Assembly: GCA_036771375.1 (NCBI GenBank)
Contig: DAIPHL010000018.1
Location: 1-22,147 of the forward strand
Reading direction: 5' to 3'
DNA from: DAIPHL01 sp036771375
GTDB taxonomy: Bacteria; Synergistota; Synergistia; Synergistales; Synergistaceae
Length of the DNA: 22,147 nt
The position numbers and the translations under genes are program-made. A model generated the notes under the pieces. That model was not told where the DNA came from and made no database searches. It saw nothing but the letters and a program-made list of their open reading frames with translations. Positions 15,750-22,147 of this stretch are shown here, one piece after another. Numbering within the stretch: the stretch's first letter is position 1; each line of letters opens with the position of its first letter.

Positions 15750-15938
15750 AGAGAGGACGAGAGCGTGTGTCTCATCGGTTCGGAAAACGGAGGGGAAGGG
15801 GAAGCGGTGCACGAAAGGAGCAAGGCAAGGTCAAACCCTTTCTTCTTTACGACGAAGGGGGCGGATTCCCGTTTGAATATGGGCATGATCATTTTTTGTG
15901 CATGAGGAAAGGGCAATTCATTTTAGGAGATGTGCGTG
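15750..15938 (+). other. Gap before the hydrolase gene, start of the A/T-richer block
   Basis: The gap of 189 bases breaks the otherwise tight spacing of the cluster. It contains CTTC (15842-15845) with GAAG (15854-15857), and CCCGT (15869-15873) with ATGGG (15879-15883, one G-T pair), the latter followed seven bases later by six T residues (15891-15896). This could act as a weak terminator or attenuator. No clear promoter hexamer pair was found. A/T content rises from here to about 18200. Confidence 0.35.
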
Positions 15939-16637
15939 ATGAAGCTGGATAGGCGTTTTTTGTCGTTTTACTACGAAGGAATCGAGGATCTGCCGGATAT
16001 AGAGCTCGACAGGTCGAAAACGGCGTTGCTGCTCGTTGATCTCCAAAAACATTTTCTGGACAAGGAGGGAGAAGATGCCCGAGCCTTTAAAGAAGCCGGA
16101 GAGTGGGAGCGTTGGCAACCGTATTTTGACCATGTCGAGCGCGTTACAATCCCGAATAACAAGAGGCTTTTGAAGTGTTGCCGTGAAAACGGCATCGAGG
16201 TGACGTTCGGTAGAATAGCATCTCTGAAAGCCGATGGCTCGGACAGAGCTCGCGTGCAGAGTACAGTGGGTTGGAACAATATTTTTGTACCGATTCACTC
16301 CAAAGGGGTCGAAATGGTTGACGATCTTATGCCACTTGAGAATGAGATCGTCGTCAACAAAACAACGGACAGCGTCAGTTTGGGGACGAATTACACCGAG
16401 CTGATGAGGAATATGGGTATAGACACGATCATCGTCACCGGAGTCGTGACCGATCAGTGCGTCGCTGGGACAGTCCGTGTCCTCGCCGATCAGGGTTTTC
16501 GGCTGATATGCGTCGAGGATTGTTGTGCCGCCCCCGATATGAGCCTGCACGAAGCGGAGCTTAAAATCATGAACGTCATATACTGTACGGTCATGAGCAC
16601 CGACGAAACGATCGAACTGATACGAAAAGCGAGATGA
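15939..16637 (+). CDS. Isochorismatase-family cysteine hydrolase
   Basis: 232 residues from the ATG at 15939, which has AGGAG nine bases upstream; in-frame ATG 15930 and GTG 15936 are too close to that site. The Asp-Lys-Cys triad of the family is complete: Asp34 in LLLVDLQKHF, Lys141 in VVNKTTDSVSL and Cys174 in GVVTDQCVAGTVR, with the Val-Val-Thr cis-peptide region. Members include N-carbamoylsarcosine amidase, nicotinamidase, ureidoacrylate and biuret hydrolases, and true isochorismatases; a catalytic cysteine argues for C-N (amide or carbamoyl) bond hydrolysis. The substrate is unknown. It lies in the A/T-richer block and runs into the permease gene, its likely functional partner. Confidence 0.9.
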   Translation: MKLDRRFLSFYYEGIEDLPDIELDRSKTALLLVDLQKHFLDKEGEDARAFKEAGEWERWQPYFDHVERVTIPNNKRLLKCCRENGIEVTFGRIASLKADGSDRARVQSTVGWNNIFVPIHSKGVEMVDDLMPLENEIVVNKTTDSVSLGTNYTELMRNMGIDTIIVTGVVTDQCVAGTVRVLADQGFRLICVEDCCAAPDMSLHEAELKIMNVIYCTVMSTDETIELIRKAR

Positions 16638-16668
16638 AGGTCGCTCAACGTACAAAGAGGTGATTCTG

Positions 16669-18030
16669 TTGGGAACTTTTAAAAAGGAACTGACCCTTTC
16701 CCAGATTATCGCGATGGCAGCGGGGGGAATGATCGCGGCATGGATGGTTGAGATTCGCTACTGGTTCGAGATAACCGGACCGGGTTCGTTGCTCTGTCTT
16801 TTGGTTTGTGGAATCATACTGTTCCCACTCTGCTTGATATACACCGAGATGACGGCCATGTTACCGTATGCGGGCGGTGAAAATATATGGACCACGAATG
16901 CGTTTAATTGGGACCTTGGCTGGGCGGTCGGCTGGTTCATGTTTCTCCTCTATCTTTCCGCCATGCCGAACGTGACAATAGGGGTTTCGACGATGGTCTC
17001 TTACCTCTACCCACTGAGTTTTGTCCAACTCAAAATCTTTGCCTGCCTGATCATTACACTCTGGTATCTGTTGGTCAATCTTGAGATAAAACACCTTGCC
17101 AAAATACAGAATCTGATGTTCTGGAGCACTCTGATTGTTTCGGTGCTCACGTCTATCGTTTTTATCACGAGTGACCAATGGAGATGGGGCAATCTTTCTC
17201 CGTGGTTTCCAAAGGGCATGGCCGGTTTTTCGGCCGGGCTCGGGCTTCTCATGTTCAAGTTCATTGGTTTTGACCTGATACCGCAACTCGTCGAAGAGTC
17301 CAATTTTTCGAAGACCAAGATAATACTCGGTTTCCTGGGCAGCATGCTTTGCACGTTTCTCGTGTACGGGTTGGCGATTCTTGGGGTGGCCGGAATCGTT
17401 TCAAACGAATGGATTGCCAAGGCGGATATTGTCGACCCGAGAGTTGCCGATATGCTGGGAATGCACTGGCTGGGTCTCGTTATCGTTGTAATGGGTGCAA
17501 TAACCTGCATTACCACTCTGTCGGGGTTTTGGCTTGCCGCTTCACGGACGATCTTCGGAGCCGCGGTTCAAAGACAGATACCCGGGAGATTGGCGGCCAT
17601 CAACAGATATGGGCAGCCGTGGGTGGCGAATATCGTCGTTTACATATGCTCTCTGTATTTTTGCATTATGGCGCCTGAAGCTTGGATCAACTACATTTTT
17701 ACCATAACCGTTGGGGCGGCTGGGATCATATATCTTTCCGTCTGTCTCTCTTTTTTGAAATTGCGGAGAACCCACCCGGAGTGGGACCGTCCTTATTCGT
17801 GTCCTGCAGGGACGTTTATGGGGATCGAGTCGATCCTTTTCTGTGTCTACTGTCTTTATCAATGTGTCATCGTCATGGATGCGGCGACTTGGTTGGCGCT
17901 GGGTATCTATTTTGCGATAGGTCTTCTGTTGTATCTATATGCGAAGCATATGCAGAAAAAAGATCCCAGGAATTGGGCTCCGTTTATCCCGTCGCCCGAT
18001 AACCCGGTCGGAGAAAATACCACGTCGTGA
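16669..18030 (+). CDS. APC-superfamily amino acid/amine permease
   Basis: 453 residues with about 12 predicted membrane helices (first at 12-28, last at about 405-425). APC marks are AAGGMIAAW in TM1 (17-25), LPYAGGENIW after TM2 (65-74), and FIGFDLIPQLVEES (198-211), typical of the amino acid/polyamine/ethanolamine branch. The C-terminus is a short hydrophilic tail. TTG 16669 is chosen as start because AAAGAGGTG lies at 16654-16662; GTG 16660 would overlap that site. It should import an amino acid, amine or related zwitterion by proton or sodium symport. Base composition is clearly lower in G+C than the neighbours: bases 17041-17100 count 27 G/C of 60. With the preceding hydrolase it may form an acquired two-gene module. 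Confidence 0.92.
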   Translation: MGTFKKELTLSQIIAMAAGGMIAAWMVEIRYWFEITGPGSLLCLLVCGIILFPLCLIYTEMTAMLPYAGGENIWTTNAFNWDLGWAVGWFMFLLYLSAMPNVTIGVSTMVSYLYPLSFVQLKIFACLIITLWYLLVNLEIKHLAKIQNLMFWSTLIVSVLTSIVFITSDQWRWGNLSPWFPKGMAGFSAGLGLLMFKFIGFDLIPQLVEESNFSKTKIILGFLGSMLCTFLVYGLAILGVAGIVSNEWIAKADIVDPRVADMLGMHWLGLVIVVMGAITCITTLSGFWLAASRTIFGAAVQRQIPGRLAAINRYGQPWVANIVVYICSLYFCIMAPEAWINYIFTITVGAAGIIYLSVCLSFLKLRRTHPEWDRPYSCPAGTFMGIESILFCVYCLYQCVIVMDAATWLALGIYFAIGLLLYLYAKHMQKKDPRNWAPFIPSPDNPVGENTTS

Positions 18031-18207
18031 AAAGAGTTGAGAGTGTGGGAAATGAACGCGAGGGATATTGTACAGGCCGTAAAATCTGCTATCATGGACC
18101 ACAATTTTCCGTTCCCCGGTGTCCGACGGGGGGTGAGCCGGGTGCTCTTGCATGGCTGGGAACGATCGTGAACGACATCTGAAATCAAAAGACTGGCGTG
18201 ACTGTTG
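18031..18207 (+). promoter_or_regulatory. Leader of dctP with a possible internal promoter
   Basis: TTGTAC (18068-18073), a 16-base spacer and TATCAT (18090-18095) form a moderate promoter candidate. A GC hairpin CCCCG (18114-18118) with CGGGG (18127-18131) lies in the predicted leader. No good Shine-Dalgarno sequence precedes the dctP ATG. The TTGTACAG sequence overlapping the -35 has the GTAC centre also seen in front of the GntR gene, so it could be a second operator; this is weak. Confidence 0.4.
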
Positions 18208-19197
18208 ATGAAACGCCGTTCCGTGATGCTTGTCGTGAGTTTGATGTTCGTCGTCCTCGGTGCCCTGGCTTCCGAAGCCGCCGTCTACAAGATGAAGATC
18301 CATAGTGTCGGTTCCGACATGCATGCCAGTACGTTCGCGTTGAAGGACTTCAAAAAGTACGTGGAGGAGAAGAGCAAAGGACAGATTCAGGTCTCTTTGC
18401 ATATCAACGCGTCCTTGGGCGGAGATCGTCAGGCCACCGAGGCGATGCAACTCGGCACTCTGGAGGCCGGCATCATCGGTGGATCGATACTCGCCACCTT
18501 CGAGCCGAAGTTCAATATCTTCGAATTCCCCTTTCTCTTCAAGGACGATCCGACCGCGAAGAAGCTGATCGACGGAGAGCTCGGGACGATGCTCGACAAG
18601 GAGCTGCAAAAGCAGGATCTCAGAGTCATCGCTTACGGTGTCAACGGTTTCCGGCACGTAGCGAACAACCGGGGTCCCATTCGGAAGCCTGCCGACATGA
18701 AGGGTCTCAAGATCAGGACGATGGAGAACCCGATCCATATCGCCACGTTCAAGCTCTTCGGTGCGAATCCGACGCCGATCAACTTCGGCGAGCTCTATAC
18801 GGCGCTCTCGCAGAAGACGGTGGATGCCATGGAGTGTCCTGTCAACCTCATCTATACGTCCAAGTTCTACGAGGTCCAAAAGTATCTGTCGATGACGGGA
18901 CACCTCTACGCGATCGCTCCCTTTGTCGTGAGCGAGATTTTCTTCAAGAGGCTTCCCGCCGATCTGCAGGAGATCCTGCTGGACGGAGGGCGGCGGTACC
19001 GGGACAAACAGAGATCGCTCACCGTCGAGGAGGAGCAGGACATGCTCGCGAAGCTCAAGAAGAGCGGCATGCAGGTAAACGACGTCAGTTCCTCCGAGAA
19101 GGCGGAGTTCAAGAAGCTCAGCGCGCCCGTGTACAAGGAATTCGAGGGCAGAGTGGGCAAGGATCTGCTCGAAAAGGTCATCGCGGCGAACAAGTAG
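18208..19197 (+). CDS. dctP: TRAP transporter substrate-binding protein, DctP family
   Basis: 329 residues. A signal peptide covers about 1-25 (MKRRSVMLVVSLMFVVLGALASEAA), so the protein is exported to the periplasm and captures a solute for the DctQM sodium-symport membrane complex. The DctP signature is present: GLKIRTMENPIHIATFKLFGANPTPINFGELYTALSQKTVDAMECP (166-211), with Arg170 the expected carboxylate-binding arginine. The usual D-G-Q-E-N-P end of this block reads DAMECP, with cysteine in place of asparagine. ATG 18208 is preferred; the adjacent TTG 18205 adds one residue, and neither has a good ribosome binding site. The substrate should carry a carboxylate. The small membrane subunit gene follows only after two enzyme genes. 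Confidence 0.94.
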   Translation: MKRRSVMLVVSLMFVVLGALASEAAVYKMKIHSVGSDMHASTFALKDFKKYVEEKSKGQIQVSLHINASLGGDRQATEAMQLGTLEAGIIGGSILATFEPKFNIFEFPFLFKDDPTAKKLIDGELGTMLDKELQKQDLRVIAYGVNGFRHVANNRGPIRKPADMKGLKIRTMENPIHIATFKLFGANPTPINFGELYTALSQKTVDAMECPVNLIYTSKFYEVQKYLSMTGHLYAIAPFVVSEIFFKRLPADLQEILLDGGRRYRDKQRSLTVEEEQDMLAKLKKSGMQVNDVSSSEKAEFKKLSAPVYKEFEGRVGKDLLEKVIAANK

Positions 19198-19236
19198 TTC
19201 GTTCGACGAAAGAGGAAAGGATTGGAGGCGCCGCCG

Positions 19237-20826
19237 ATGCGTGCGACATGTGTGACCTGTGGGAAAATCTGGACCGGAAGCGAAGTGCCCGGGCCCGTCG
19301 ATAGCCTTCTCTTTTCGGAGAGAGGGATCCTGGCGGTGGGCCTCCGCGCGGAGGTGGAGAATCACCCGGCGTGGAAGGACTCCCGCAAGGTGAGGTTGCC
19401 GGAGGGGATGATCGTCCCCGGGTTGTCGGATTGCCACGTCCATTTGCTCGCATACGCGAAGCAGAAGCTCTTCGCGGATCTCTCCGGCGTTCGAAACAAG
19501 GCGGAGATGCTCGACGTGTTGGCTCGAAGGGCGAAGGACGCTGCACCGGACGCCTGGGTCTGCGGGTACAACATGAACGAGGTCAAATGGGGGGCTTCCT
19601 CCATGCCCGACAGGAGGGATCTGGACTCCCTGGGAATTCCCAACCCCGTTCTCGTCCAGAGAAACTGTACGCACGCCACTGTCCTCAACAGCAGGGCCCT
19701 CGTCCTCTGTTCGCTGGAGGAAAAGACGTCCAATGAAGGCGTTCTCCTCGATGAACGGGGCGAACCCAGCGGAATCCTCGTGGAGGACGTCCAGGCCGTC
19801 GCCCACTCCCGGATGGGTCGGGACATGTTCGGCAGGGAAAAGCTGCTCGAGCTTATCAAGGTGGTCCTGGACGAGTGTGCCTCGTTCGGTTTCTCGACGA
19901 TGTACGTCTGCGGCGTCGACAGCCTCGGCATGGAGGAGCCGATGGACCTCTACCAGGCCCTTTACGAGGACGGCGTGCTCAAGACCAGAATCTTCGCCTA
20001 TCACGATACGGACACGAATCCCAGGATGACCAGCAATTTCGGAAACAGATGGGTGAACTATCAGGGGTACAAGATCTTTATCGACGGAAGCCTGGGGGCG
20101 AGAACGGCGGCACTCTCGTCCCCCTATTCGGATGCTCCCTCCGAGAAGGGCATGTATCTGCGCGAAACGAAGGAGCTTGTGGCGCTTCTTCGCGAGCTCG
20201 ACGCCATCGAATGCCAGTCTTTGGTCCACGCCATCGGCGACGGTGCGCTGGACCAACTGCTCGACGCGCTCGAAGAGGCGCGAAGAGGCGTCGCAAAGAG
20301 GCATCGGCTGCCTCTGCTCGTGAATCACTGTATGATCTGCCGACCGGATCAGGTCGAGCGGATGAAGAAACTGGGGCTCGCCGCGACGGTGCAGCCGAGT
20401 TATATCAGGTCGGATCGGGATATGGCGCCCGCCCGCCTCGGAGACAGGGTGGAAAGGGGATGGGCGTACCCGTGGAGGAGCCTCGTCGATGCGGGCATAC
20501 CGCTCAACGGCTCCAGCGACTGTCCGATCGAGCCGTTGAATCCCTGGATAGGGATCCACGGGGCTGTCACGAGAGATTCGGGACGCGATATCTGGATGCC
20601 GAAACAGAGACTTTCGGTCGAGGAGGCCCTTCGGATGTACACCGTCAATCCGGCGCTCACAAGCGGCGCCGCCACCTGGAGAGGGAGGCTCGAAAGCGGA
20701 AAGGAAGCCGATTTTGCGGTGTTGGACAGAAATATTTTTGCGTGTCCCGAAGAAGAACTCGACCAGGTGACGGTTTTGTGCAACGTGGTCGGGGGCAGTA
20801 CGACCTGGGGAGATCTGGAGGGATAG
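19237..20826 (+). CDS. YtcJ/NfdA-type metal-dependent amidohydrolase
   Basis: 529 residues from ATG 19237, with GGAGG (19225-19229) 7 bases upstream; the TTG at 19222 overlaps that site. Amidohydrolase superfamily, PF07969-type: the N-terminal beta domain leads into DCHVHL with His67 and His69. KIFIDGSLGARTAAL (279-293) carries Lys279, a candidate carbamylated metal-bridging lysine. HAIGD gives His331, NHC His364, and SSDCPIEPLNPW Asp428. YtcJ-type proteins hydrolyse amides such as N-substituted formamides, and most members are uncharacterised. Small differences from common members are DCHVH (usual DSHVH) and NHC (usual EHA). No signal peptide, so it acts in the cytoplasm. It sits between dctP and the 2-hydroxyacid dehydrogenase (5-base gap), which suggests it processes the imported TRAP substrate. 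Confidence 0.9.
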   Translation: MRATCVTCGKIWTGSEVPGPVDSLLFSERGILAVGLRAEVENHPAWKDSRKVRLPEGMIVPGLSDCHVHLLAYAKQKLFADLSGVRNKAEMLDVLARRAKDAAPDAWVCGYNMNEVKWGASSMPDRRDLDSLGIPNPVLVQRNCTHATVLNSRALVLCSLEEKTSNEGVLLDERGEPSGILVEDVQAVAHSRMGRDMFGREKLLELIKVVLDECASFGFSTMYVCGVDSLGMEEPMDLYQALYEDGVLKTRIFAYHDTDTNPRMTSNFGNRWVNYQGYKIFIDGSLGARTAALSSPYSDAPSEKGMYLRETKELVALLRELDAIECQSLVHAIGDGALDQLLDALEEARRGVAKRHRLPLLVNHCMICRPDQVERMKKLGLAATVQPSYIRSDRDMAPARLGDRVERGWAYPWRSLVDAGIPLNGSSDCPIEPLNPWIGIHGAVTRDSGRDIWMPKQRLSVEEALRMYTVNPALTSGAATWRGRLESGKEADFAVLDRNIFACPEEELDQVTVLCNVVGGSTTWGDLEG

Positions 20827-20831
20827 GGAAG

Positions 20832-21818
20832 ATGGAAAGACCGCTTGTCGTCGTTTTCAGCGTCGTGTGCGAGGACGGGATCGAGGAGATCGAGCGTCCG
20901 ATCATCGAGGAATCGGGAGCCGAGGTCGTCTCCGTGAAAGACGTCGAGGAATTCGAGAAGTACATCCCGGAAATGGACGTGTTGATCGTGGCGAACGCCG
21001 ATATCAACCGGGATATTCTTTCCAGAGCGAAAAGATGCAAGGCGATCGTGCGACATGGAATGGGGGTCGACAACATCGACGTGGAGGCCGCGACCGAATT
21101 CGGCATCATGGTCTGCAATGTGCCCGACTTCAACCTCGAGGAGGTTTCGGACCACGCGCTCGCGTTCGCGCTTTCGCTCGCGCGTTATATGCCCCACTAC
21201 AACTGGAGCATTCAGAGGGACAAGACGTGGCACCACATGAGTTATCCGGTCCCCTTGCGCATCGGAAGCATGAAGCTCGGCATCGTGGGTTTCGGAAAGA
21301 TCGGAAGGTGTCTTGCCAGAAAGGCGAAACCCCTGTTCGGAGAGGTTCTGGCGTACGACCCGTTCATGAACGCAAAGGCGGCAGAGGAGCTGGGCGTAAC
21401 GGTCTTCGACGAGCTGGACGACCTTCTCCGGGTCGCGGACGTCGTCAGCATTCATGTGCCGATGACCGAAAAGACCTTTCATCTGATCGACGACAGGCGA
21501 ATCCGTCTCATGAAGCCGAGCGCACATCTGATCAACACATCACGGGGTTCTCTCGTCGACATGGAGGCGCTCACCGTGGCTCTGCGAGAGGGCGTCATCG
21601 CTGGGGCGGGTTTCGACGTCATCGAGGGAGAGTTTTCGCCCGACATGTCCCACCCGATGTTCGAGGAAAAAAGGTTCTTCTTCACGCCTCACACGGCCTG
21701 GTACAGCCGGGATGCGCTCAAGAAGTTGCGGACGACCTCCTCGGAGGAAGCCCGCGACGTCGTCATGGGGAAGATCCCTGTGGGCAGGCTGAACGAAGTT
21801 CCGATCCGAGGGGTTTGA
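20832..21818 (+). CDS. D-isomer-specific 2-hydroxyacid dehydrogenase (CtBP-like)
   Basis: 328 residues. NAD-dependent interconversion of a 2-hydroxyacid and a 2-oxoacid. The catalytic domain is split around the Rossmann domain: GFGKIG (153-158), Asp176 after the second strand (AYDPF) indicating NAD, TSRGSLVD with Arg238, DVIEGE with Glu267, and TPHTAW with His287. Arg238, Glu267 and His287 form the usual catalytic set. MGVDNIDVEAATEFGIMVCNVP (77-98) is the standard N-terminal lobe block. It resembles C-terminal-binding-protein-like and phosphoglycerate dehydrogenase-like members more than lactate dehydrogenases; there is no ACT domain. The ATG follows the amidohydrolase stop by 5 bases with AGGGAAG upstream; the frame is open further upstream only by chance. 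A strong hairpin with T-tract follows the stop. Confidence 0.93.
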   Translation: MERPLVVVFSVVCEDGIEEIERPIIEESGAEVVSVKDVEEFEKYIPEMDVLIVANADINRDILSRAKRCKAIVRHGMGVDNIDVEAATEFGIMVCNVPDFNLEEVSDHALAFALSLARYMPHYNWSIQRDKTWHHMSYPVPLRIGSMKLGIVGFGKIGRCLARKAKPLFGEVLAYDPFMNAKAAEELGVTVFDELDDLLRVADVVSIHVPMTEKTFHLIDDRRIRLMKPSAHLINTSRGSLVDMEALTVALREGVIAGAGFDVIEGEFSPDMSHPMFEEKRFFFTPHTAWYSRDALKKLRTTSSEEARDVVMGKIPVGRLNEVPIRGV

Positions 21819-21829
21819 TCTTTGTCGAC

Positions 21830-21873
21830 GACGCTTCGCCGCGGAGTGTGCGGCGGGAAGCGTCTTTGCTTTT
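21830..21873 (+). terminator. Strong hairpin with T-tract between dehydrogenase and dctQ
   Basis: GACGCTTC (21830-21837) pairs perfectly with GAAGCGTC (21857-21864), and GCCGC (21838-21842) pairs inside with GCGGC (21850-21854) across a two-base bulge, closing on GGAGTGT. It is followed by TTTGCTTTT (21865-21873). It starts 12 bases after the stop codon and ends 18 bases before the next start. By structure it is an intrinsic terminator or attenuator inside a co-directional cluster. Confidence 0.8.
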
Positions 21874-21891
21874 GCGCTGGGGGGAGTTTTT

Positions 21892-22147
21892 TTGGGCAGA
21901 GTGAGATCTTTTTTGGAGAAGGTGGAGGAAAACCTGCTTCTCTTTTTGTTGTTCGTCTCCGTCGTCGTGATCTTTTCACAGGTGGTGATGCGGTATGTCT
22001 TTCAGAACTCGCTCTCCTGGAGCGAGGAGCTGGGGCGCTACCTCTTCATATGGTTGACGTGGCTCAGCACCGGTTACGCCGTCCGCCAGAAGCGCCATCT
22101 CAGGATCGAGGTCCTCTCGGATTTCCTAAGCGAGAGAGGAAAGCTCG
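21892..22147 (+). CDS. dctQ: TRAP transporter small membrane subunit DctQ (3' end cut by window)
   Basis: The frame is open to the last base. TTG 21892 is chosen as start, with GGGGGGAG 5 bases upstream; GTG 21901 is the alternative. The first helix LLLFLLFVSVVVIFSQVVMRYVF (about 14-36) is followed by the DctQ hallmark NSLSWSEELGRYLFIWLTWL and YAVRQKRHLRIEVL. DctQ is the four-helix subunit that joins the binding protein DctP to the large DctM permease. dctM is expected just downstream, outside the window. The preceding terminator-like hairpin suggests that the membrane subunits are made at a lower level than DctP. Confidence 0.93.
   Translation, partial: MGRVRSFLEKVEENLLLFLLFVSVVVIFSQVVMRYVFQNSLSWSEELGRYLFIWLTWLSTGYAVRQKRHLRIEVLSDFLSERGKL

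Noticed and set aside
18052..18171. 39-codon small open frame in the dctP leader
   Set aside because: No clear Shine-Dalgarno sequence and no conserved pattern; it may be a leader peptide but nothing supports it.
17935..20559. 874-codon open frame on the minus strand opposite dctP and the amidohydrolase
   Set aside because: Antisense to two clear genes and without family motifs; a chance open frame.
19875..20831. Long N-terminal extension in frame with the 2-hydroxyacid dehydrogenase
   Set aside because: It overlaps almost the whole second half of the amidohydrolase, has no family similarity, and a normal start with ribosome binding site exists at 20832.

Overview
The window is about 22.1 kb of high-GC bacterial chromosome. 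No rRNA, tRNA, CRISPR array or insertion sequence was recognised. Short intergenic gaps, strong GGAGG-type ribosome binding sites, a zinc-type ribosomal protein L28, split GcvPA/GcvPB-type subunits, TRAP transport and amino-acid-centred metabolism fit an anaerobic amino-acid fermenter. A member of the Synergistota is my best guess, but this is inference from gene content and style, not a marker-gene result.

Region 1 (1-6694, plus strand) is a tightly packed housekeeping run: an M24 aminopeptidase cut by the window start, the endolytic murein transglycosylase MltG, a small DUF4911-like protein, the metalloprotease TldD, the DNA translocase FtsK and thiamine pyrophosphokinase. Several of these genes overlap or nearly touch. 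It ends against the convergent gene for L28 (rpmB, minus strand), whose stop codon lies in the loop of its own terminator hairpin.

Region 2 (6910-9790) starts with about 600 bases without a convincing gene; part of it could fold as an RNA ending in a terminator-like hairpin. It is followed by a small all-helical orphan protein with its own promoter, a GC-rich perfect inverted repeat, and a two-gene unit of a two-TM membrane protein plus an MscS-type mechanosensitive channel.

Region 3 (9791-22147) is the notable part. A minus-strand GntR/FCD regulator faces a long plus-strand catabolic cluster across a roughly 300-base divergent promoter region. The gene order is: SDR dehydrogenase; a GcvPA-like and a GcvPB-like subunit; a COG3199 ATP-NAD kinase-like protein; an isochorismatase-family cysteine hydrolase; an APC-type permease; a TRAP substrate-binding protein; a YtcJ-type amidohydrolase; a D-2-hydroxyacid dehydrogenase; and the beginning of a TRAP DctQ subunit at the window end. 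The two P-protein-like subunits keep the fold and the PLP lysine but have lost several blocks that are nearly invariant in true glycine decarboxylase. No GcvH, GcvT or lipoamide dehydrogenase gene is nearby. The arrangement suggests a repurposed two-subunit PLP enzyme in an uncharacterised pathway: uptake of an amino-acid-like or amide substrate, amide hydrolysis, PLP chemistry and two oxidoreductase steps. The exact substrate cannot be read from the sequence.

The hydrolase-permease part (about 15750-18200) is clearly richer in A/T than its neighbours and may be a later insertion into the cluster. An internal promoter candidate before dctP and a strong hairpin-T-tract before dctQ suggest that the cluster is divided into separately tuned transcripts.
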